Assembly: GCA_963693285.1 (NCBI GenBank) | Contig: OY848918.1 | Coordinates: forward strand, 20,161,484-20,225,483 | From: Xestospongia muta | Taxonomy: Eukaryota; Porifera; Demospongiae; Haplosclerida; Petrosiidae | Direction of reading: 5' to 3' | DNA length: 64,000 nt | In this document: in pieces, positions 35,601-48,518 of the stretch | Layout: every line of letters begins with the position of its first letter | Position numbering within the stretch: the stretch's first letter is position 1 | Position numbers and translations under genes: made by a program | The notes under the pieces: generated by a model | The model's input: only the letters and a program-made list of their open reading frames with translations | Databases searched by the model: none | What the model was told of the DNA's origin: nothing

Positions 35601-38600
35601 AGAGAGATGACACAGGCTGAGGTCTTCAAAAATTGGGTTAGGGAGTTCTCTTCAAGTCCAGTTTAGCAACATGTTGAGTCATTGTGCCCAACTTGTCTGT
35701 GAAGACTTCTTTATTTTTCTCTATGTATTGCCAAATCAATAAGCTATCTGTCCATAGTAACTCTATCAGTTGACACATATTATTTTTGGACCATTTTGAA
35801 ACCTTGCCTGACACCCCTGGTTATATTAAACCCTATCCTATTATGTTTCTCATGGGTTTCCTCTCTCAAGTGTACATGAAGACCTAGTATCACTACATAT
35901 GCTTGAAAAGATGGCTATTTCCTCTGAAGTTTCCTATGATTGTCATAATTGGCTTATGAATGATTTTCATAATTGCCTCATTAATGAGTTACACGATACA
36001 CACCTAATAATTTCCTCATGAATGAATAGCAAACATTATAATTATACATCAATCATATGAATTTAGAGAATATATTAAATGTGTCCAAATTTGGGAAAAT
36101 TACACATGTTGCTCAAAACATTTTGATTGATGATTGTATGCATGTATTATATACTGAATGTATACTATACCAGTATCCAGGAAGAACAATAATGAAAGTA
36201 CCTGGATACCAATTTTTTAGCATAATTGTACAAAAAATTGCCCATCAACCACATATACAAAATAGTTTATTGAAAATATTTTAATATGGTATAGCGTTTT
36301 TTTTGGGGAGGGGGCAAAATTTTCGTGAACGTCAACTTTTTTTAGTTTGTGCTAAAAATTTTGTTGTCAAGCGATCTAGTCCAAACCACATCCCTTTACA
36401 CATGAGTTGTACAAATGGCGTGCTTCGAAATTCAAGCCATAATGTGAGGCTACTACCAGTACAAAGGGATCTGGGATGCTAAGTTTGGAGAACAACTTGT
36501 GTGCCAAAGAGGCACGAGTTGGCAGCTGCAATCAAAGTTGATGACACAGATTGTGCTAAAGGGGCATGAGGATCTGTAGGTTGTTCTTTTCCCTCTTGAA
36601 GTATCGAAATAAGGCCATACTGAATGTAAGACTCGCTGATCAACAATGTGAGAACGTGCATGCAACCACGTGTATGGATGAATGTGTGTGGCACATTTCA
36701 TCTAATTAACTTTCGTGGGTAAATATTTTGTGGTTTGTTTCTCAACCACAAAAAACCATGAAAATCCCCCCCCCCCTCCTCGAAAAAACCCCGCTATATG
36801 GTACAGTATGTGTATTTTTGTCAAATAACATAACAAATGTCATATTAAGTACATGTAAGTCTATCAGTATCAGTACAGTGGAATATTGTACTCCCTGAAT
36901 AATGGAAACCTCATTTACATTGACAAATTGTGTGGTCGGAATGAATTCCCATTTAATACACATTACTTGGTGACTCAGAAAAAATGGAAACCTTTTGTAT
37001 TATATAATAAATGCTTTTTACGAGTCATTGTAGCAAAGAGTCATCACTTTTAATGTCCAGTTAATGAATACATTGATAATGGATTAGTGAAATGACAAAC
37101 GTATAGCTTAATAGAGCTTTGTAAACCTGTAATGACAGGCCTTACATAGAGGCCTAGTAAAATATATTGATATTACATTGTAAATGATTATGTTAACAGC
37201 TTCTTGTCATGATTCTAATACTATATATAAACAGAAGCTTAGAATGTTATATAACAGTTACTCTAGTAACACAAACTATCTCTACAATTATACAAGGAAA
37301 TAATATAACAAAGTTTTTATATGTTAAGTTATAGTTTCTAATACATGGCAGTGTTTTACACTCAGTCTATAAGTATGATGTACCAGTGACTTGTAATGTA
37401 TGTTGTACTGTCTTCATTGTTGTCATCAGATAAAGATAACTATGATAGTCACTAAGTCATATGTCCAGGCAGTGTCATTGTTTGATGGCTGGTACATGTT
37501 GTAAATAGAGTCTCTTTACTTCCCTAATCAAGAGTATATTTATATGATATAATATCCTTAATAATTATTGATACTATATATCAAGAAATACATACTGTGA
37601 ATAATAAATGAACATACTTAAAACTGATTGACAAAAGAAATTTTGCCAATAACAACCAACTGACAAAGTAGGGCATTATATAGAATGTGATCTCTATAAT
37701 AAGATATATACCTTATATTACGTAACTATCATGAGCGTATCTCTTATTTGTTCATATTTTCTACACTTATCACATTAGTCCCAGCTTATATCCTGATAAA
37801 CTCAAGAAAACATTTATGGCTTGTAGAGACATCCTTTTGCTTGATAAGCACTATTTTACTGACATATTGTATACACTTACATGATCTATTTTACATATGT
37901 GACGTGTCTTAGGCTATAAAAGTTGTGAAATGTGATTTCTTTACAGTTCTAATCACAAAACATGATCTCAGTGTCATAAAATCAGATTCTTATCATGTCT
38001 ACATGACAATCAATAGACAATTACATGTTTTTAGAGTTAACTTTTTTAATATGATAGTTTCAATCCAACTCGGCCAAAATGTTTAGTATGAAGCCTTTGA
38101 AGCTAATTCATTTAATGCCCACAATGTGGTGAAATAATTATGTTTATTAGTTTCATTATTAAGAATTAATAAGAAGTGATTATTAAAGTATTGAGTTATA
38201 TAACATATTCTGTGATATGACTTTGATATGACTTCACTACAGAGATAGTGTAGACTATTAATGTGATGTACATGATCTGTTATTACTATACATATACTGA
38301 CAGTACTAATAGTGACACTACTAATTATAACATGATATACAAGATATGTGGTAATAATAATGATGATGATTTGTAAATAAACAAATGACTGATACAGCCA
38401 TGAACAGATATGTAATATGAGCATTCACACTAAATAAGAATAATATAGGAATTGCACTGTATACCATTTATTTTTAATTCCAATATCATCAGCTGATTTA
38501 ATGTTTACTGGAATAGAATACTTACATAATATACTCTACTATTCTGTAGTCAGTATAGTTCAGTTACATATCGGATTGTTATATTAGACATTGTAGTAGT

Positions 38601-41600
38601 GTTTTCAGTGAGCTTTATACATTAATGTACATCTCATGTTTATATATGTATTATCTATTAGTCTAATTATTTTACTATACTACATAGTGATGTGTCCATT
38701 ACAGTCTCAATGTAATCAACTTTCATTACAATATTGGATCATTTCAACATTATCATTACATTTACTTCAACAAAAGTACAGTACATTATATATATTTCCT
38801 TAGAAGGCTTAAACTAACAATGAAATGGAAGTAAATAGGCTCTTTCAAAGTGTTAGTTAATTCTGTCATTTTTACAGTTTTCACATACAATTTCTTGTAG
38901 GATCAAGAATGCTTTTAGAATCTAGATACACCTCTTTGCAGTTAAAGTGTGAAAAGACTAATGTGATTTTGAAAGTTCAGCATGAACACAAAGCCTTGTA
39001 CAATGCAAAATTGTTTGCTTTGACAGAATGCTTTGTGTTACAAGCTTAAAGTATCTCATATAGTTGTAGCTACCATAGGTGAGATGTATCTCTAAGAATG
39101 TATCTCTCTTTATAAAATTTAATATCAATCATCAAGTCAGGTCAATATTGGGAGAGATTTTACAGATTTTGTATCCATCGAACAAATTGATTTTTGTTGC
39201 AATAGATAAACAAGTAATAGCTTAATTTATTATAAACATTTGAAGGTGAATGTACATAAAATTTAATACTTACAGCCAGAAATGTTTACATTATAGGCTG
39301 TGTCACGGATTATACTATGACCTCGTTGAGTTAAGCTACCCAGACATGTAAATAACACAGCCTTTTTACGTGCTATCTGTATGGAACCTGCACGAATCAA
39401 TTCAGCTTACAAATGCGTATTTTATAAATAAAATGTGGCTCTCTAGAGCTACAAAAGAGTAGCAACTATAAACTCCATACATTTTCAATGGCATACTTTC
39501 ATCATACTTCAAATTCCACACCTTTGAATAACACATTTATCTTGAGAAGTCAGCCGTGTGTCACTTGTCAATTCAAAATTACAATTCTAATTAAATGAAC
39601 AGATGTTCTATTATAACAATCATTAATTCATTATTATTAAAATAATAATCAGGTCTTGTCTTTTGCAATTTAAGACAGCTATAAAGCCACCATAGTTCTG
39701 AAAAGAACCTTTTAACAAAGGAGGAAGACTGCGTCAGAATGCATAGAAATTTTCGTCATCAAAACTATCTTGATGCTGGGACATAAACTCTTGTGGTATT
39801 AACAGTTTATGTAAGAGGTCCTTGAGTCCATTGATGTCTGTTGAGTTTCTTGAAATAGTCATAGATATTCACAACAACCTCCTTTTTTGTGACCTCAGTC
39901 TTTTTTCCCTTTGTATCTTCATGAGCATGAGAGAAAATGTGGTCTGTTCACATGACATTCACATGAACAAATAATGAATAACACTAAAATGTACTTCAGT
40001 GCTAAGTACATATAAGCCATATATTATAAAATGAAATGATCATAAATACTGACAATTATTTTTTACAGGACAATGATACTCCTCTTCATTTTGCTGCTTT
40101 CGAAGGCTATTTTGATGTAGCTGATGTGCTAATAAAATCTGGTGCATTATTGGATGCCATTAACATGGTAAGTGTCTTCATTATTAAACATGTTGTTATT
40201 ATACACGACTGTATTTTGTATGTAATGTTGTTATTAATTTATGTAATTATGTAGTTATTTGTGGTTTTGTCACTTAACTTCATATAACTACATATTATCA
40301 CAATATAAAAAAATGGCTACATTTACTATAATCCTAGCATTAACTAGACGCTATTTTAATTACTTGTAGTCCATTATATAAGCTAAATTGTTTGACACTC
40401 TCAGTAGCAACAAAGCTAATATACAGGACACTGTTTATTTCTTTGAATGATATGCTCTGTCATTTCATATTGAGAGGTTTGTGTGATAAGATATTCTGTT
40501 TGTCAATAATTTTAATACGTTTACATAAGAAGTGTATTTTTCAAACTACTGTTCATATTATAGTATGTCCAAGTTGAGTTGGGCCACCCTGACTTGTAAA
40601 TAACTTTGCCGTTTTACTTGTTATCTGCATAGAACTTGCACCAATCGATTCAGCTCGCAAATGCGCTATTTATATATTATAAATTTGGCTCTCTAGCGCT
40701 ATGAGAAAGTATCAAACTAAAAAACTCCATACATTTTCAATGGCATACCTTTGACATACTTCGAATTGCACACCCTTGAGGATTTAATTAAAATCTCTTC
40801 TCATCTTGAGAAGTCAACCATTTTGTCACGTGGCAATTCAATATTATAGTTCCAATTATATGAACAAATTTTTATTGTAAATTCATTAAAATAATTATCA
40901 GGTATTGTCTTTTGTGAATTTTGGGCAGCTATAAAGCCACCGTGGTTTTCAAAAAAAACGTTTTTACAAAGAATGAAGACTGAGGATGCGTAAAACATCA
41001 TCACAACTATCATCAGATTGATCAGAACCATCAGACTCATCTGATTCACTTCCAACTCGAATAATGAACTCATCCACTAATTTTTCATAGAGGCCATCAT
41101 TAGACCAATAGTGGTCTTCAAAGTGGATCTTAACATGTTCAACGAGGCTCTTCCAATGGTCAGGTGTCACAACATCAAAACCCTCCCATACCAGCTGCTC
41201 TACCTCACGGAGATTGAATGCATGAGCATTGGCCTTGATGTGACCTTTAACCTGTGCCCATGACCACTCAATAGGATTGAGAGTGCAGTGAGCAACAGGA
41301 AGTCGGACCACCTTGTGGCCTACATGATGTACAGATTAATAAATAAAATGGCATCTTGACTGAGTACTTACCAGCAGCAGTGGCCATGTCATCAACAACA
41401 TAGCGAGGAGTAGGTTTCAATCTTTGTATGATGCTATATAATTCAGCTTTCAAGGCATTTGTTGGGAGTTCAATTCCCTTTGCCTAAAGCCAATCTTGCA
41501 TCTTTTGCTTTGTCCAACTTTTGACTGGGACATGGTGACTACGACAACTATGATATGAGGCATTATCCATGACAATAAGACTGTTAAGTTGAACATTAGG

Positions 41601-44600
41601 GAGAAGTTTGGTAGCAAACCACTCCTCAAAATGATCATCAGTCATCTCATCATGGTAATCGCCAGTATTTGTGTTGGATCTGAATATGAGATTGGTGTTG
41701 GGAATCCAACCAGTCTCACTACCAGCTCCAAGAATAATAAGCCGTGCACCCTTCCTTGGAGGCCTTCTTATACCACCAAGAGTTTCACCAGTCACATCAT
41801 CCCTCTCCACCCAAGCACAATCCTTACCATTGTGAGGATTGGCTCAGGTTTCATCAAGGTAAACAACTGGCCTATTCTCTTGATGGTTATTGATCATTCG
41901 ACGAAGGTAAGCATGCTTCTGTTCCATAATACGAGGTTGTTTGTAGTAGTGGCATTTGTCATCCACTTTCTTATGTCTATGAAGTACAATATTAATAGAC
42001 ATCATAAAAAAGTTATGGTGATTCACTTGAAACTCATTTCCTTTAACAAAATGTGAAGGGTTGACCTCTGACCACGAAACAGGTTATCCTTATTTAAAAC
42101 AACAAGCAACTTGTCACATGTTCTTTCACCTGATAAAGGTGGTAGATTCTTTGTCTGATGGCTTCACGATCAAAATCATCAACTAGCAGGTGTCTGCAAA
42201 ATCTATATCTCTTTGTTGGAGTAGAAAATGCAGCTCCACCAGGGTCAGCTTTCTTTTTCCATAGTCTCTTGATGGAGATACGTGAAACCCCTGTAGCATC
42301 ACAGGTTCTTTTGAGAGGCCCTTGAGTCCCCTGACACCTACTGGCTTCCTTGAAATAGTCAAAGACATTTGCAACAGCCTCCTTTGTTTGTGATCTAAGT
42401 CTTTTGCCTCTTTGCATTTTCACAAGCACGAAAGACAATGTAGTCTGTTCGCATGACATTCACGTAAACAAATAATGAATAACATTAAAATGTGCTTTAG
42501 TGCTAATTTAATTAATTAGATGAGAAAATACCTCATCTTACATTCCATGCATGCAACATTTTTTTTAATGAAGGGCCCAACTCAACTTCGACAGAGTATA
42601 ATCATTATAATAACATATTAATAGCAAGTAACAACAACAAATGATAGAGTACATCACTCACAAAATTATTAACTCACTATTACCACAACCAACTCTTTAG
42701 TGTGTTTCTGTCATTTCTTACACCAAACTTCTTGTATACAATCATTAAACATTGCATTGTGTATTGTGAAACATACACCTGAGACATATTAACATGTGAC
42801 CATAAATATGATAATTGTACCTAACGTGTAAACAAGTGCCTGCATTGAAAGCATTGCTATGTGCCCATCTTGAACAAGAAGTCAATGGAATTTGGTGATC
42901 ATAAGGCTAATCATTGAGCTTCTGGTATACCAAATTCAGTGACTTACTCTTAAAGGTGACCACAAAGCAACTATTTATATGCAAGCATTTGCTCTAAATT
43001 CATTTGTGTGTTGCATAACATTTTTGTATTTTTGGTCACATATGGTCTTAATAGTTGTCAGTGTTATTACTTTAGACACTCCATTTATGTAATAATTGAA
43101 AATGGATTTAATTATGTATAAGAATGTTGTCATAGATATTATGACTTTTGTGTATATGTCATCACCTATTGGCATGTATTCATTTGAACACATTAAGTCA
43201 TTGTAGTAATTTGTAAGTTATGAAAATGAAGTTAGTTAAAGTAAAAACATATATTAAATGGTGTTCTAAAATTGATGATAAGAAGTTTAGCAGACAATAA
43301 ATGCTCTAATTATGTTTATTTACTGTATATCATATATGATAATATCTTTGAGTTAATGATGCTAATGGCTTTAATGATGTACTGCTGTTTACATATCTTT
43401 TTTAACAAAAAGGCCCCTCATTGTGTATTTATGAGGTATAAATATGCAACATTAGTTAGCAACACATCATGTTGTAGAAGTTAACATAGTTAATATCAGT
43501 AGTAATACATAGTTATAATATACTTGATGTAGTGAGTAGATACTTTGTGTACATAATACAATGATAATTTCACTGGAAAGATATGTTGTATGTTTTCATA
43601 TATTATGTGTATTGTTATTATATAAATTAATAAATGGGTTATTAGTAAACACTAACATTATTGTTTTTATTATAATATCAATAACAATTAGATATAACAC
43701 TTAATATAAGTGATATTATTTCATTATATAGTTGGGTGACACCCCATTACATGATGCATGCTCTAGGGGTAAACTGGAATGCATCAAATTACTCTTATCT
43801 AATGGAGCTGATGCTACCATTAAGAACAATGAAGGTAAAACAGCTGCAGACAAAGTTAAACCTGATGACAAGAACAGAGCTACTATATTACATTTGATTG
43901 AAGAAGCCAAAAAAGGTAATGTAGTTCATCACAATAGACATGTACTTATAGTGTAAGTGATACTAGTATATGAGTATGAGTATCTTATGAAATGAAACTA
44001 CTGCCTCCACAATTCAGTTAATTAAATAGATCATAACTATGTTACTACATACTTGTAATGACATCTTTAGTATTTTTTTAATGTCAGTATATTTTGATGT
44101 TACATTATGATACATATATTAGTAACATATGTATAGTATTGATCTCTAAAGCTTGATAACAAACAAAACATACTTGTAGATTATGTACAAGAAAACAATG
44201 ATGATGGGCATTTATTAGAATGCATTTTTAACTATTATATAGTATTACAAAACACAGGCACACATTATGTCATCTTTTGTCATCTTCAACACCTTTATAT
44301 AACTGATATTATAATATGGTGATTTGGAATTAGAATTATAGCTAATCACAATACAGTGAACAACAAGTTAGCATGTAAGCTACCACAACTCAAAATTTGT
44401 TCCTCAAGCATTTTATACAGGATTGCACTCTCTGTGGCTTGGTTATGAGAAAGATAGCAATGACAGTTAGATGTCACATGTTATCTGATAGATATAAAAA
44501 CTTTGAACTATAATAATATGAATAGCTAATTGCTGTGACAATGTATTACATATTCTGATTTTTACTCAAATAGTCATTAGTAGAATATGTTTATTTATTG

Positions 44601-47580
44601 TCCGTTATACAATACAAAACATCTTTGTGATATCTAGTCGTAATACTATCATATCAGTTCATTCTTGTAATAGCTATTTATTAATAGTCTTGTCTTGTCT
44701 AAAGTTGTCTTTAACTTTAAGCTGTTTTGTTTCAATAGAATATGAAACTTTTGTATTATTAAATTGTGTTTTCTTTCTGTTCATATTCCTACAGATTATT
44801 CTAAGTTACTTGACAAAGCTCTTGATGAAGGAAAAATTACAGCAAAATACTCAAAGATGGCAATGTCAGGAGCTCCAGGAACAGGGAAATCGTCGGCTAT
44901 GAACCTTTTGCTGAATCAGCCACCTCCAAAAAGTCATCACAGTACTCCTGTAACAACTGCTCCAGAGATAAGAAAGGTAGAGACGACCAGTGTCATCACT
45001 GAATCTGATCCAGCAACTTCATCCACCACCCAAATATGGGGCAAGGTAGACCAGTCGTCATTCAAAAAGATGCTTGCTAGAACAGTAAAAAGTATGCTAC
45101 AGTCAATAGCATCTGAATCTATTACGCCTTCAGCTCATAATGATGAGAGTGAGTCATCATCTGATGATGATGGATCACAAAATTCTTCTTCATCAATGGA
45201 GAAACCACAATCAGGTGAAGTCATTTCTCTGGAGTCACCACGTCCACCTTTATCAACAGCCACAACAGAGTTTGTCAAAATCTTACCTATTGTAGAGGAG
45301 TCACCTGAGCTTTACAATACCCACTGGATACACTGTATTGACTCTGGTGGACAGGCAGCATTCCTGGATATAGCTCCTGTATTGTTACGTTATAATCCAG
45401 TCAGCATACTTACACAAAAACTAAATGAGAAGCTTGATGACCAGCCTAAATTCTACTTTAGCTTCAAAGGTCAACAACTTGGTGTACCAGTGGAGCGACA
45501 AATTACAAATTTACAACTACTTGAGTCTTCCTTTCGTTCGCTAGCATCCATAGATCAGCCTAATTTGCGCAAAATTCACGTCAAATTTTCACATCTTGAG
45601 CCTTCCCTTCTTGTTCTTGGCACATTTTACGATAAAATAGCCGAATGTGAGGGCGAGTCTTTGCAGCAAAAGAATGCACGTTTGTGGTCTACTTTAAAAC
45701 AGTTTCGAGATGTACGTATGAATTATTGCGAAAAGGAAAAGCAGATAATATTTCCTCTCAACACAACAGCCAGAGGTGAGTCAGAAAAGAAGATTGCAGA
45801 GAAAATCCGTACAATTGTTTGCCAATCTTACATTGAGGCAGAAATTCCAATACGATGGTACCTGTTTCAGCTTGAATTATATGATCTTCAGGAGAATACA
45901 AAATCAATGGTTGTCAGTAAGAGGGAATGCTTGAGAATAGGGTTTGCAATTAGGATGAATGGAAATGAGGTAGAAGCTGCACTGATGTACTACCATGATA
46001 TGACCATTTTCCTGTATTTTCCTGCTGTATTACCTGATGTGGTTTTCCTCCATCCGCAACCCCTTTTTAATAAGCTATCAGAAATTATCAGCATCTCCTT
46101 TACTGATGCCACCACTTATTTAGATGAATTGAATATTATTCTTCCACCAAAAGCTCATGTACAACTAAAAACAGAAGGTATTTTTACTCGTGACCTCCTT
46201 GGTCGTTTTCCTGATGGATTTTCACCAGAGTTTACAGCTGATGACTTCTTGAAGTTAATGGAAGATATCTTCATTATTGCTCCTTTACCAGAGAAAGGCA
46301 AGTTCTTTTTACCCAGTGTTTTACCTACTACTCCTAACTTGGAGAGTATACGAAGCTCCTTTACAAAAGTCACAGATGCTCTTGTTTTAACGTGGGATAT
46401 GAAGCCTGTACCTCAAGGAATCTTTCCTGCTCTGGCTGTCAATCTTGTTAAGCGACAAAAGTCACCAAAATTTGATCTTTACCGACCTCCAACGTCTGAT
46501 GAGCCTTCAGAAGAACTACTACAATATCGTAATGCTATCCATTTACTGTGTCTGGATTTAGGAGGAGGAGTTTTACTTGTTGATGCTATCTACTCTCTAG
46601 ATGTATACTACAGTGGCCCTTCGGAAAATTGCTCACTTATTCGAAATGCTATTCTCGAAGGCATTGGAGATGTGGTTAAAAAATTTCAGTATAAGCCAAT
46701 TCTTTCGTTACCTCAAGAGCGTTTTTATTGCTCAATGTGTGCTTCTTCTGCTAAACATCTCTGTCGCCCAGACGAAGGCAAGAAAATACTTACTTGTTGC
46801 CGAGATCCTCGAATAACAGCATGTATTGATCAATCACGACAACTACCATGGATTGCAGTAGACCTGTCAGTAGAAGAAGTGAAACTACAAGGTTAGTTTT
46901 TACTTTTATTTAAATTTTGTGCACTAATATCTGGCAAAAGGAACTTAGCATTACAAGAGTGACTTACATGTAATGTAAAGTAATGTAAACTACTTTTGTT
47001 ATATATTCAGTTTTACTGTGATGCTAGAAACATTTCCTCAGTTGTAAATAAGTGATCACTTTAGCATATTGTGCAAAGAAACCCTACCTACTAAATATAA
47101 CACTTGTCATATTACTATTATTAAATAAACTAAATTGTAGTTAATTAATATTTTAAGAAAATAATAATAATTACTTGAGAAAGCCAATATTATCTCTGAA
47201 GCTTTGCGGTAAAAGTTATATTTGTTATTAAATCTTTTATTTCTAATGCAGTTGATCTCACTTGTGTACTAAATAAGAAACCAAACCTTGCAGAGCTTGT
47301 GGGTCTTCTAACAGATATTGAGTACGAGTGGTACAAGATAGGCACTGCTTTAGAAGTAGAAGATCGTGTTCTAGGTGGTTTAATTCAAAACAATGATGAT
47401 AACACGACAAAACTTATAAAAGTGTTACGAAGTTGGATGGATACATCTCCGTCAAGCAGTACCTGGGATGTTGTTCTAGCTGCAGTAGAAGGCCCAATTG
47501 TGAAACGATCTTCAACTGCTTTAAAGATTCGAAAGTTTTTAGCCAAACCAGAGGTCCACTCAAAATATAATGTGAAATGA
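32617..47580 (+). CDS. Ankyrin repeat - GTPase (ROC/COR-like) - death-domain protein
   Basis: Seven exons (32617-32634, 32820-32915, 35070-35168, 40069-40167, 43732-43915, 44795-46891, 47252-47580) join in phase to 973 residues, with GT-AG at every border. Exons 2-5 each encode one ankyrin repeat (LFLAALHGNIEVVKSTIEQ, PLIAASARGHTDVVSLLLQ, PLHFAAFEGYFDVADVLI, PLHDACSRGKLECIKLLL). Exon 6 has a P-loop GAPGTGKSS (191-199), a long Ser/acidic insert, WIHCIDSGGQAAF (switch-II DxGGQ, 348-352), LVLGTFYDK in the G4 position, and a COR-like stretch (IPIRWYLFQLELYDL...VFLHPQPLFNKL). Exon 7 is a death domain (about 872-960; EYEWYKIG, LRSWMD, TWDVVLAAV). The order resembles the C-terminal part of DAPK1 without the kinase. 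The likely role is cytoplasmic death or immune signalling. Exon 1 codes only MSQRSL, and introns reach 4.9 kb. Confidence 0.9.
33078..33200. mobile_element. Hairpin MITE in intron 2
   Basis: Arms TAGTCTCATCCTCAGACCTA and TAGGTCTGGGGACGAGACTA, continuing with AGCTAAA/TTTAGCT, pair over about 38 bp. A 9-bp direct repeat GATGGTCTA occurs at 33078-33086 and 33192-33200 and may be the target duplication, partly overlapping the arm. Confidence 0.7.
34055..34995 (+). repeat. Two related blocks about 850 bp apart in intron 2
   Basis: GGTTAAACCAGTATGTTG...AACATATCCACAGACTA (34062-34135) recurs as GTTTAAACCAGTATATTG...AATATATCCACAGAGTA (34902-34975). They may be leftovers of a local duplication ahead of exon 3. 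Between them is a perfect 12-bp-arm hairpin TGTGGTCTGCAA/TTGCAGACCACA at 34484-34512. Confidence 0.5.
36290..36798. mobile_element. 509-bp element with TATAGCG inverted ends in intron 3
   Basis: The left end TATAGCGTTTTTTTTGGGGAGG and the right end, read on the other strand, TATAGCGGGGTTTTTTCGAGG form an imperfect terminal inverted repeat that continues to AAATTTTCGTG/GATTTTCATGG. The palindromic TATA edge suits a TA target. The interior holds overlapping minus-strand frames (36453-36701) with one protein-like run (PLAQSVSSTLIAAANSCLFG) that could be captured or ancestral coding sequence. It is probably a non-autonomous element. Confidence 0.65.
39329..40008 (-). mobile_element. Deletion derivative of the mariner-like element
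   Basis: The left part (GTTGAGTTAAGC...ACATGTAAATAACA) matches 40570-41030 and the right part (39800-40008, ending near AGTGCTAA) matches 42300-42515 of the larger element. The middle corresponding to about 41040-42300 is missing. The right terminal repeat is also missing, so the copy is truncated. It sits in intron 3, just before exon 4 of the ankyrin-death gene. Confidence 0.75.
40563..42596 (-). mobile_element. Mariner/Tc1-like element in intron 4
   Basis: The inverted ends share AAGTTGAGTTGGGCC (40571-40585; reverse complement in 42574-42588) and an outer TGTC. TA dinucleotides at 40561-40562 and 42597-42598 fit the TA target of this superfamily. The element is 2,034 bp and encodes one transposase gene on the minus strand. 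It lies wholly inside the intron between exons 4 and 5 of the ankyrin-death gene, in antisense orientation. Confidence 0.8.
40964..42459 (-). pseudogene. Mariner/Tc1-like DDE transposase, inactivated
   Basis: Exon 1 (42459-42130) carries a helix-turn-helix-like N-terminus (EAVANVFDYF, TCDATGVSRISIKRLWKK). Downstream exons hold the DDE triad: VVYLDET (first D), SLIVMDNASYH (second D) and LNPIEWSWAQVKGHIK (E). An intron with clean borders lies at 41371-41321, followed by an acidic tail. Inactivating changes are a frameshift near 42030, a TGA straight after YLDET where tryptophan is normal, and a TAG after MQDWL. The triad residues themselves survive, so decay appears recent. Confidence 0.82.
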
Positions 47581-48518
47581 GATTTACACATGGACAATTT
47601 TACCTTTAGCAGAAAACTTTTATTTTTTTTTGATAACACATTTTGCTTTAAAATATTAGAGCTAGAATTTTCTTAATAGTTTGAAGTTACTATACTACTT
47701 CTGGCAATGTTATTTTTGGTATGATTATCTTGTGTATTTTTGGAAAATTATTTAACGTTAAATCTGTTGCTTTTCCTATTTCTATAACATTGTTATACAA
47801 TATGAATATACTTGTGTAACTATTTGCTAAATCTCTTGTACTGCAACAGTATTTAGCTATAAGTGCTTTTGTTTCTTTTCCCTTTTTCTTTAAAAAAGTT
47901 ATTTTAAACCATGTTTTCCTGTCACTATTAGATAGATGCATATAGAGAGTTACATTAATGATTGATGATTATCCTTCATACAACATTCACTGGAAAATTA
48001 TTATATTTCTGCAGTTTGAAACAACTGGAAACGTTTTGAAAATGTCATGTATCCTGTTATGTTTTTGGTGCTTCCCAACTAAGGAAACATAAAGATTTCT
48101 TTTGATAGGAAACATATGTGAAGAGCAAATTTCCTGCTATATAGAAACACTTGAGAACACCAAATTTTTTTGTATTTTCTAAAGAAACTTTAATGTTTCC
48201 ATTGAACTTAATGATTATTTACAAATACAACAATTAAAAAATCAAGTAATCACAAAAAACTAAATACATTTCCTTTATGATGTCCTCAAAAAAAAGGAAG
48301 TGTTATGTAAATTAAAGATATTCATTGTCACATAAACAAGTTAAATTTTTTTTGAACCGCTATGCAGCGAGATGACAATGAACTTTGACCTCACGTGACG
48401 ACAAAAGTAGGCAGGACTAACTGACTGATATCTATTATCACTTATTATTATGACGATTGTTGTGCTGGTGAAAATTTACAGTTAGCTCAAGTCAGTGACA
48501 TATAAGTGTTCTCTTTAT
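47581..48518. other. 3' flank of the ankyrin-death gene and spacer
   Basis: No gene is seen. The first several hundred bases are T-rich and may include the 3' UTR, but no definite polyadenylation site can be chosen. Around 48355-48420 there is a short CpG-richer piece (AACCGCTATGCAGCGAG, CCTCACGTGACGACA). Confidence 0.45.

Noticed and set aside
36453..36701. Two overlapping minus-strand frames treated as a possible gene
   Set aside because: They lie wholly inside a TIR-bounded 509-bp element and have no recognised family; described under that element instead.
41589..42056. 155-codon plus-strand open frame
   Set aside because: Antisense shadow of the mariner-like transposase, whose DDE motifs are clear on the minus strand.
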